Shown here piece after piece: positions 57,306 through 64,000 of a DNA stretch of 64,000 nt. This DNA is from Novosphingobium fuchskuhlense. GTDB lineage: Bacteria; Pseudomonadota; Alphaproteobacteria; Sphingomonadales; Sphingomonadaceae. Location of the stretch: assembly GCF_001519075.1 (NCBI RefSeq), contig NZ_KQ954246.1, positions 558,001 to 622,000 of the forward strand, in the 5' to 3' direction. The stretch's first letter is position 1, and every line of letters begins with the position of its first letter. The translations under genes and the position numbers were made by a program. The notes below the pieces were generated by a model, which saw nothing but the letters and a program-made list of their open reading frames with translations, made no database searches and had not been told where the DNA came from.

Positions 57306-58433
57306 ATGAAGGCCACGATCGAACGCGCGACCTTGCTACGCTGCCTGTCCCATGTGCAATCGGTGGTGGAGCGGCGCAACACCATTCCGATCCTCTCGAA
57401 CGTGCTGATCGAGGCTTCGCCCGATGGCTCGGTGCGGGTGATGGCGACGGACCTTGATCTGCAGATCATCGAGACGATGCCCGCGCGCGAGGTTGAGCGC
57501 GGCGGCGCGATCACCGTGTCCGCACACCTTCTCTTCGATATCGCGCGCAAGCTGCCCGATGGCAGCCAGGTCAGCCTCGATGCCGCCGATGGCCGCATGG
57601 TCGTCAAGGCCGGGCGCAGCCGCTTCCAGCTGCCCACGCTCCCGCGTGACGATTTCCCGGTCATCGTCGAAGGCGATCTGCCGACCAGCTTCGAGATTCC
57701 GGCGCGCACGCTGGCCGAACTGATCGACCGCACCCGCTTCGCGATCTCGACCGAGGAAACCCGCTACTACCTCAACGGCATCTTCCTCCACGTCGCGGAT
57801 GAGGCGCAGCCCGTGCTCAAGGCCGCCGCAACCGACGGCCACCGCCTCGCGCGCTACACCATTGCCCGGCCGGATGGCGCCGAGGGCATGCCCGACGTGA
57901 TCGTGCCGCGCAAATGCGTGGGCGAACTCAGGAAGCTGCTCGAAGACGTGCTCGATACCGCCGTGCTCGTCGATCTCTCGGCCAGCAAGGTGCGCTTCAC
58001 GCTTGGCGGTGAACACGGCGTCGTGCTCACCAGCAAGCTGATCGACGGCACATTCCCCGATTACAGCCGCGTGATTCCCACCGGCAACGACAAGCTGCTC
58101 CGCCTCGATCCGCGCAGCTTCTTCGAAGGCGTTGACCGCGTCGCCACGATCGCCACGGAAAAGACCCGTGCGGTCAAGATGGCGCTCGAGAACGACAAGG
58201 TCACGCTCTCGGTCACCAGCCCGGAAAACGGCACCGCAGCCGAGGAAATCGCCGCAGAGTACCGTGCGGCCGGCTTCGAGATCGGCTTCAACGCCAACTA
58301 TCTCAAGGACATCCTCAGCCAGATCGACGGCGACATCGTGGAACTGCACCTCGCCGACGCCGGCGCGCCGACGCTGATCCGCAAGGATGACAAGTCGGCC
58401 GCGCTCTATGTGCTGATGCCGATGCGGGTGTAG
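57306..58433 (+). CDS. dnaN: DNA polymerase III beta subunit (sliding clamp)
   Basis: The 375-residue protein forms the dimeric ring that tethers the polymerase to DNA. The N-terminal [32 protein letters not shown] is the family start and fixes the ATG at 57306; a frame extension of 12 codons upstream is rejected. The end [19 protein letters not shown] with M-P-M-R is also typical. dnaA and recF are not adjacent, so this is not the classic dnaA-dnaN-recF order. A hairpin terminator follows at 58445. Confidence 0.97.
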   Translation: MKATIERATLLRCLSHVQSVVERRNTIPILSNVLIEASPDGSVRVMATDLDLQIIETMPAREVERGGAITVSAHLLFDIARKLPDGSQVSLDAADGRMVVKAGRSRFQLPTLPRDDFPVIVEGDLPTSFEIPARTLAELIDRTRFAISTEETRYYLNGIFLHVADEAQPVLKAAATDGHRLARYTIARPDGAEGMPDVIVPRKCVGELRKLLEDVLDTAVLVDLSASKVRFTLGGEHGVVLTSKLIDGTFPDYSRVIPTGNDKLLRLDPRSFFEGVDRVATIATEKTRAVKMALENDKVTLSVTSPENGTAAEEIAAEYRAAGFEIGFNANYLKDILSQIDGDIVELHLADAGAPTLIRKDDKSAALYVLMPMRV

Positions 58434-58444
58434 TTCTGGCAGGG

Positions 58445-58468
58445 AGCGCCCCCGTTTCGGGGGCGCTT
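58445..58468 (+). terminator. Hairpin terminator after dnaN
   Basis: A perfect nine-base stem AGCGCCCCC/GGGGGCGCT with a GTTTC loop lies 11 bases after the dnaN stop. Only a short T stretch follows (TTCG). Confidence 0.65.
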
Positions 58469-58593
58469 CGCCAGCATCGTGCTTAACGGAGCAAGTCACG
58501 CAAGCTCTGGTATGCATACTAGTTGCCCTTTCAGGCATACGGACAAGATGTGTCGTATCGTTTCCGGGACGCTTCCGAGAAAGGAACCTCCCA

Positions 58594-60027
58594 TTGGAAC
58601 AGCGCGACATAGCGGCCAAGCTCGCCTTCTTCTCGATCGGTGAGAAGGATCGGGCAGCCTTCCCGAACGTTGGCGCTGTCGTTGCGCGAACCGGCCCCAA
58701 GGCGCTTGATCAGCTTTACGCGCGCATCGCCGCCACACCCGAGACAGCGCGCCAGTTCTCCTCGCAGGTGGCGATGGCGTCGGCCCGTGCCAAGCAGATC
58801 GAACATTGGCAGACGCTCTTCAGCGGTGGCGCGAACGCAGCCTATTTCGCGCGTGCCGAGAAGGTGGGCAAAGTCCACGCCCGCATCGGCCTCGCGCCGC
58901 AGTGGTACATCGGGGCTTACGCAAGCGTGCTCGGGCCGATCATCGAGGGGCTGGCAGGCCCCCTCGCGAAAGGCCAGGCCCGAAAGATCGCCACGCTCGT
59001 CAAAATGGCGTTGCTCGACATGGAAATTGCGGTCGAGACCTATTTTGCGGTCGAGGAGGAGCGCCGCAGCAAGGTGATCGATGCCATGGGGGCATCGCTG
59101 AAGCGCATGACCGATGGCGATTTCAGCTCCCCGCTGGAAGCGCTGCCGCCGGAATTCGCCTCCATCCACGATGATTTCGAGACGATGCGCGCGCAAGTCG
59201 GCGCTGCGCTCGGAGATGTCACGCAGACGTCCCGCGCGGTCGATGTCGGCGCGCAGGAAATTCGCCAGGCGTCGGATGATCTCGCGCGCCGCACCGAGCA
59301 GCAGGCCGCCAGTCTCGAGGAAGCCTCCGCCGCGATGACCGCGCTTGCCGCCAGTGTTGGCAGCACGGCCAGCGATGCCGCGCACCTCCATGATTCGGTG
59401 CAGGCCGCGCATGGCGATGCGCAGGCGGGCGGCGGTGTGGTCGACGAGGCGGTTCACGCCATGACCGACATCCACGATTCCGCGCTGGAAATCGGCAAGA
59501 TCATTGCCACGATCGATGGCATTGCCTTCCAGACCAACCTGCTGGCGCTTAATGCCGGGGTCGAGGCGGCGCGCGCCGGAGATGCCGGACGCGGCTTTGC
59601 CGTTGTTGCCAACGAAGTGCGCGCGCTCGCCCAGCGTTCCGCCGAGGCTGCGCTTGATATCAAGAAACTGATCGGGCAGAGCTCGGTCCAGGTCGAGCGC
59701 GGTGTCGCGCTGGTCGGCCAGACCGGCGACACGTTCGCCCGGATTGTCGGCAAGGTCGGCGAGATAGCGGCGCTTGCCAGCAACATTGCGCAGGCCGCCA
59801 GCACGCAGGCCGCCAGCACGCAGGCCGCCAATATCGGCCAGGTCCGCGAGACCGTGCGCGAACTTGACGTCATGACCCAGCAAAACGCCGCAATGGTCGA
59901 GGAAGCGACCGCCGCCTCGCGCAATCTTGCAGGAGAGGCAGACCGCATGGCCGCGCTTGTCGGCCGCTTTGCGCTCAATGACAGTGCCGCTCCGCCCGGC
60001 GAAGCGTCCCTGCGCCGCGCGGCGTGA
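58594..60027 (+). CDS. Soluble protoglobin-sensor chemoreceptor, copy 1
   Basis: The 477-residue methyl-accepting protein has no membrane helix. Residues 1-160 form a globin-coupled sensor (protoglobin) domain with proximal His95 in KVHARIGL. A linker of HAMP-like character (about 165-215) and a signalling domain with the hairpin tip [23 protein letters not shown] follow. It should bind heme and O2 or another gas and drive CheA. The start is a TTG with AAAGGAA seven bases upstream. A QAAST repeat near residue 400 adds five residues relative to copy 2. Confidence 0.88.
   Translation: MEQRDIAAKLAFFSIGEKDRAAFPNVGAVVARTGPKALDQLYARIAATPETARQFSSQVAMASARAKQIEHWQTLFSGGANAAYFARAEKVGKVHARIGLAPQWYIGAYASVLGPIIEGLAGPLAKGQARKIATLVKMALLDMEIAVETYFAVEEERRSKVIDAMGASLKRMTDGDFSSPLEALPPEFASIHDDFETMRAQVGAALGDVTQTSRAVDVGAQEIRQASDDLARRTEQQAASLEEASAAMTALAASVGSTASDAAHLHDSVQAAHGDAQAGGGVVDEAVHAMTDIHDSALEIGKIIATIDGIAFQTNLLALNAGVEAARAGDAGRGFAVVANEVRALAQRSAEAALDIKKLIGQSSVQVERGVALVGQTGDTFARIVGKVGEIAALASNIAQAASTQAASTQAANIGQVRETVRELDVMTQQNAAMVEEATAASRNLAGEADRMAALVGRFALNDSAAPPGEASLRRAA
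59791..59830 (+). repeat. 15-bp tandem repeat inside the chemoreceptor gene
   Basis: CAGGCCGCCAGCACG occurs twice in a row, followed by CAGGCCGCCA. It encodes (QAAST)2-QAA in the signalling coiled coil. Confidence 0.8.
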
Positions 60028-60149
60028 GCGCCGCTGGTTAACGCGCTCCAGTCGATCCGATGCGGGTTTCCCCCGAATTGGGCCGAAGAGCGTCGTAAGT
60101 TGATGTCGGGTATGGCGTCGAGGTCTATTCCGCACCCGAGGTACTTCAG

Positions 60150-61562
60150 ATGGATCATCAGGAAGTCAGCCGCAAAGTCGCCTTCTTCAACATTTCCGAG
60201 GACGATACCGGCCGCTTCGCCGAGGTTGGCAAGCAGGTCAAACGCCACGCGCCTGCGGCTCTTGAACGGCTTTACCGCCAGATTGACGCAACACCCGAAA
60301 CCGCCGGGTTCTTCTCATCGCGCGGCATGATGGAGCATGCCAAGGCTAAGCAGATGGAGCACTGGGCCGAGATGTTCTCGCGCCGGGTCGATGCTCACAC
60401 CTTCGAAAGCGGCGCCAAGATCGGCCACGTCCACTCGCGTATCGGGCTGGAGCCGCAATGGTATATCGGTGCCTATGCCGCCGTGCTGGATGAAGTCGTC
60501 GTCGCGATGTCGGGCGCAATCGGCCGCCGCCATGCCCGCCTGATCGGCACGCTCATCAAGATGGCCATGCTCGATATGGACATCGCGCTTTCGACCTACT
60601 TCGAGGCGGCCGAGAAGAAGGCCCGCACGCTGGTGACCGAAACGCTCGGCACCGCGCTGCGGCGCATGGCCGGCGGCGATTTCGCCACCCCGCTCGAGGC
60701 GCTCGGTCCAGGATACGAAGAGGTCCACCGCGATTTCGAAGAAATGCGCCGCAAGGTCGGTGAGACCTTGCTGCAGACCGGCGCGGCGTCCGAGGCTGTC
60801 GATGTCGGTGCGCGCGATATCCGGCAGGCCTCGCTCGATCTGTCCCGCCGGACCGAGCAGCAGGCCGCCAGCCTCGAACAGGCCTCGGCAGCCACCGCCA
60901 ATCTCTCGGATTCGGTTGCCCAGACGGCGCAGGATGCCATCCACATGCACGATTCGATCGAGCAGGCGCACACCGAAGCGCGCGCTGGCGGTGCGGTTGT
61001 CGAGGACGCTGTCGGTGCCATGCGGGATATCCGCAGTTCCGCGCAGGAAATCGGCCAGATCATCGCGCTGATCGACGGGATCGCGTTCCAGACCAACCTG
61101 CTTGCGCTCAACGCCGGGGTCGAGGCCGCCCGCGCAGGGGAGGCGGGCCGCGGCTTTGCGGTCGTCGCCAATGAAGTGCGCGCGCTCGCCCAGCGCTCGG
61201 CCGATGCCGCGCTCGATATCAAGAAACTGATCAGTGATAGCGCCAGCCAGGTCGAGCGCGGCGTCGCGCTGGTCGGCCAGACCGGCGATACGTTCGCCCG
61301 CATCGTCAGCAAGGTCGGCGAAGTGGCGGGGCTCGCCAGCACGATTGCCAGCGCTGCCAGCGAACAGGCCACCAACATCAGCGAAGTGCGCGAAACCGTG
61401 CGCGAACTCGACCGCATGACGCAGCAGAATGCGGCCATGGTCGAGGAAGCCAGCGCCTCCTCGCGCAGCCTGGCCAACGAGGCCGACCGCATGGCCAGCC
61501 TCGTGAGCTTCTTCAAGCTGGAGAGCGCGGAGCGGTTGCAGGCGCTGCGGCGCGTGGCCTAG
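60150..61562 (+). CDS. Soluble protoglobin-sensor chemoreceptor, copy 2
   Basis: The 470-residue paralogue lies 122 bases after copy 1, with the same layout: protoglobin domain with proximal His95 (HVHSRIGL), linker and a nearly identical signalling domain ([20 protein letters not shown]). It has no membrane helix. The N-terminal domain differs more than the signalling half, so the copies may have diverged in ligand. The ATG at 60150 begins [14 protein letters not shown]; the frame extends further upstream without similarity. It ends without a clear CheR-binding pentapeptide. Confidence 0.88.
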   Translation: MDHQEVSRKVAFFNISEDDTGRFAEVGKQVKRHAPAALERLYRQIDATPETAGFFSSRGMMEHAKAKQMEHWAEMFSRRVDAHTFESGAKIGHVHSRIGLEPQWYIGAYAAVLDEVVVAMSGAIGRRHARLIGTLIKMAMLDMDIALSTYFEAAEKKARTLVTETLGTALRRMAGGDFATPLEALGPGYEEVHRDFEEMRRKVGETLLQTGAASEAVDVGARDIRQASLDLSRRTEQQAASLEQASAATANLSDSVAQTAQDAIHMHDSIEQAHTEARAGGAVVEDAVGAMRDIRSSAQEIGQIIALIDGIAFQTNLLALNAGVEAARAGEAGRGFAVVANEVRALAQRSADAALDIKKLISDSASQVERGVALVGQTGDTFARIVSKVGEVAGLASTIASAASEQATNISEVRETVRELDRMTQQNAAMVEEASASSRSLANEADRMASLVSFFKLESAERLQALRRVA

Positions 61563-61639
61563 AAATCGGGCCGGGGCAACCGGAACGGGGCCTGCCCCCT
61601 CGGCTGGCCCCGATCCGATTGCCAGACCTTGCGGCGGCC

Positions 61640-62653
61640 TCAGATATCGACGACGATCTTGCCGAAGTGGGTGTTGCTTGCCTGATGGCGGAAGGCCCCG
61701 GCCAGATCCGCCAGCGGGAAGTGACTGTCGATCACCGGCTTGATGCCGTTCGCCTCCACCCCGGCGATCATGCCCTCCTGCATCGCGCGGCTGCCCACGG
61801 TGAGGCCTTGCACGCGCAGGTTCTTGGCCATCAGCAGCGCGGTCTGCACGGGGCCCGCAAAGCCCGCCAGCACGCCGATCAGCGCGACATGGCCGCCCAC
61901 GCCGCTGGCCATCATCGATTGGTCGAGCGTGCCCGCGCCGCCGATCTCTACCACGCAGTCCACGCCCGCGCCGCCCGTCAGTTCCAGCGCCTTGAGGCCC
62001 CAGGCGGGCACGTCCTTGTAGTTGATTGTCTCGTCCGCTCCCAGCGCGCGCATCCGCTCCAGCTTGGCATCGGACGAGCTGGTCGCGATCACCCGCGCGC
62101 CCGCGGCCTTGGCAAACTGCAGCGCGAAGATCGAAACGCCGCCGCTGCCCTGCACCAGCACGGTCGAGCCGGGCTTTACCACGCCGTCCACGAACAGCGC
62201 GCGCCATGCGGTCAGCCCGGCGCAGGTCAGTGTCGCCGCCTCGGCCGCTGAATAGCCCTTGGGCACGCGGGTGAACCAGTTCGCAGGCGCGACGATTTCC
62301 TCGCGCGCATAGCCGTCGATGCCATCCCCCGGCACCGTGGTGAAGGCGGTTGCAGGCGGAGTGCCGTCATCCCAGTTGGTGAAGAAGGTCGAGACCACGA
62401 GGTCGCCCGGCGCATAGGCCGTCACGCCTTCGCCTACCGCCACGACCTCGCCCGCGCCGTCCGACATCGGAATGCGCCCAGGCGCGGCGGGCAGCATGCC
62501 GGTCACCACCGCGAAATCGTGGAAATTGAGCGAGGAGGCGCGCAGCCGCACGCGGATCTCGCCCGGGCCGGGATCGCCAACGTCGGGCAGCTTGTCGAGA
62601 TGCAGGCTGTCGAGTGTCGCCGGGGCGCCGATACGGATTGCGGAAATACTCAT
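61640..62653 (-). CDS. Zinc-independent NADPH:quinone-oxidoreductase-like enzyme
   Basis: The 337-residue protein is a medium-chain dehydrogenase without catalytic zinc. The N-terminal LNFHDFAVVTGMLP and the coenzyme-binding VLVQGSGGVSIFALQFAKAAGARVIATSSSDAKLERM are characteristic. It would reduce quinones or alpha,beta-unsaturated carbonyls with NADPH. Its ATG overlaps the stop of the upstream amidohydrolase by one base (TAATG), so the two are an operon. The open frame upstream of the ATG is not used. Confidence 0.9.
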   Translation of the reverse strand: MSISAIRIGAPATLDSLHLDKLPDVGDPGPGEIRVRLRASSLNFHDFAVVTGMLPAAPGRIPMSDGAGEVVAVGEGVTAYAPGDLVVSTFFTNWDDGTPPATAFTTVPGDGIDGYAREEIVAPANWFTRVPKGYSAAEAATLTCAGLTAWRALFVDGVVKPGSTVLVQGSGGVSIFALQFAKAAGARVIATSSSDAKLERMRALGADETINYKDVPAWGLKALELTGGAGVDCVVEIGGAGTLDQSMMASGVGGHVALIGVLAGFAGPVQTALLMAKNLRVQGLTVGSRAMQEGMIAGVEANGIKPVIDSHFPLADLAGAFRHQASNTHFGKIVVDI

Positions 62654-64000
62654 TATTCTGCTGCCTCCAGCATTTCGGCCTGTTGCGGCCCGCGCACCAG
62701 CACGCCGGGCACCGCGCCCGTCCAGATGCCATTCTCGAACGTCACTTCGCCCGACTTGATCGTGTAGACGTAGCCATCCGCCTTCTGCAGCAGCCGCTTG
62801 CCGCCTGCGGGGAGGTCGAACGCCAGCCACGGCTTGCCGAGCTTCAGCGCCTCCATGTCGATCACGTTGAGGTCGGCGAGCGCACCCGGCGCGATCACGC
62901 CGCGGTCGTTCATGCCGTAGAGCCTCGCGGTATCGTGGCACTGCCGCTTCACCGCCTGCTCCAGCGAAAGCCGCCCACCGCGCTTGCGATCGCGCACCCA
63001 GTGCTGGAGCATGAAGGTGGGCGAGGCCGCATCGCAGATCGTGCCGCAATGCGCGCCGCCGTCCGAAAGCGAGTTCACGCAATCGTCCCGGGTCTGGAGC
63101 GCCTCGAGGAAATCGAGGTTGCCATCGGCATAGTTGAGGATCGGCAGATAGATGAAGCCGGTGCCGCCGTCCGCCAGCATCAGGTCATAGGCATAACTTT
63201 CGGGCGTGACGCCCTTGGCTGCCGCGCGCGCGGCGATGCTCGCATCGGCCTGCGGCTCGTAGTCGAAATCCGCGTCCATCTCGTACTGGTTGGCCCAGCC
63301 TTCGCCGATCACGCGATAGAGGTGGACGATGTCACTCTCGGGATAGGCATTGGTTTCCGCGAGCAGGGTGCTCTTGATCACCGGATCGGCGAGGTGGGCG
63401 AGCTGGTCTTCCCATGGCATCGCCGCAAGTGCGGTCCAGGTCGGCCGGAACATGAAGGGATGCACTGTCCCGCGCCAGTTCATCACGATGCCGTTGCCGC
63501 GCAGCGCGATCTGGGCAACGATGTTGGCGCCCGCTGCGTTCTGGCGGGTCATTTCCTCGATCTGCTCCGAAAGCGGCAGTTCCTTTGCGATCGATTGCAG
63601 CGCCGCGAACGTGACGGGGAGGCCGGTCTCGCGGCTCAGCGCGCCCATCCAGCCGAACTCGTCCCACTCGCGCTTCATGTCGCTCGCCATTTCGAACACG
63701 CCGTGGCCGACGCGGCCCATGGCGCGGCCGATGCGGATCAGCTCCTCGGCGGTTGCCGTTGTGCCGGGCACCACTTCGCCGTCGATGGACTTGTGGATCA
63801 CCGTCCGGCTGGTCGAGAAGCCGAGCGCGCCCGCGCGCACCCCGTCCTCGACGATTTTCGCCATGGCTTCAATGTCTTCGTCCGTCGGGATCGCCCCCGG
63901 CTTCTCGCGGTCGCCCAGCACATAGGCGCGCACGGCACCGTGCGGCACGTGGGTCGCCACGTCCACGCTGCGCGGCAGGCGCTCCAGCGCATCGAGGTAT
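62653..64000 (-). CDS. N-acyl-D-amino-acid deacylase-like amidohydrolase, partial
   Basis: The frame has its stop at 62653-62655 and enters the window from the right, so the N-terminal part with the HxH metal motif is missing. The visible 449 residues include THVPHGAVRAYVLG, GALGFSTSRT, the SDGGAHCGTICDA block with a metal-binding Asp, and the C-terminal GALADLNVIDMEALKLG found in D-aminoacylase/dihydroorotase-like enzymes. Substrate is not clear. It is upstream of the quinone-oxidoreductase-like gene with a one-base overlap. Confidence 0.85.
   Translation of the reverse strand, partial: YLDALERLPRSVDVATHVPHGAVRAYVLGDREKPGAIPTDEDIEAMAKIVEDGVRAGALGFSTSRTVIHKSIDGEVVPGTTATAEELIRIGRAMGRVGHGVFEMASDMKREWDEFGWMGALSRETGLPVTFAALQSIAKELPLSEQIEEMTRQNAAGANIVAQIALRGNGIVMNWRGTVHPFMFRPTWTALAAMPWEDQLAHLADPVIKSTLLAETNAYPESDIVHLYRVIGEGWANQYEMDADFDYEPQADASIAARAAAKGVTPESYAYDLMLADGGTGFIYLPILNYADGNLDFLEALQTRDDCVNSLSDGGAHCGTICDAASPTFMLQHWVRDRKRGGRLSLEQAVKRQCHDTARLYGMNDRGVIAPGALADLNVIDMEALKLGKPWLAFDLPAGGKRLLQKADGYVYTIKSGEVTFENGIWTGAVPGVLVRGPQQAEMLEAAE

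Overview
The window is GC-rich alphaproteobacterial chromosome, most probably from a Sphingomonadales genus such as Novosphingobium. Supporting signs are a LigM-like O-demethylase at the left edge, a class I lysyl-tRNA synthetase, an ATP synthase operon with a short epsilon subunit, and the rpmF-plsX-fabH-ihfA-merR order. No insertion sequence, prophage, CRISPR array, rRNA or tRNA was recognised. Coding density is high and no gap without a gene exceeds about 300 bases. Many long open frames antisense to real genes are GC-rich shadows and are left out. Layout, left to right: a partial LigM-like gene and a small membrane protein (1-1827); the F1 ATP synthase operon atpHAGDC on the minus strand, ending in a clear terminator (1907-6812); a secreted or anchored serine protease, a secreted protein, an alkylguanine DNA methyltransferase, a ferritin-like protein and a glycerate-type kinase (7037-11477); priA, a TalC-type aldolase, cobT and a nitroreductase (11664-17158); a CHASE2 adenylate cyclase coupled to a periplasmic protein, cysS, a 2-hydroxyacid dehydrogenase, an acetolactate-synthase-like enzyme and an aldehyde dehydrogenase (17234-26276). 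The most unusual block is 26490-36341. Four genes joined by 1-4 base stop/start overlaps encode a pentaheme c-type cytochrome, a double GlcG/HbpS-domain exported protein, a 661-residue probable outer-membrane beta-barrel ending in Phe, and a 1515-residue decaheme cytochrome fused to a C-terminal LVIVD-type beta-propeller. Together they look like a porin-cytochrome conduit that carries electrons between the periplasm and the outer membrane or outside. They do not resemble any known Mtr/Pio/Omc set in gene content, and the substrate cannot be read from the sequence. The rest is mostly core: a LexA-like S24 regulator divergent from a two-gene unit with a palindromic operator candidate; a metallo-beta-lactamase-fold hydrolase and a MAPEG protein; the rpmF-plsX-fabH-ihfA-merR block (39192-42350); a compositionally distinct DUF4274 membrane protein; sixA and a DinG-type helicase; a lone flagellin; lysS; a prolyl-4-hydroxylase-like oxygenase; a MarR-like regulator; a MurC-like ligase divergent from an LD-carboxypeptidase; fabD-fabG; dnaN; two tandem soluble protoglobin chemoreceptors; and, at the right edge, a quinone-oxidoreductase-like enzyme and a partial N-acyl-D-amino-acid-deacylase-like amidohydrolase. 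A small dispersed C-rich/G-rich palindromic element recurs between genes.
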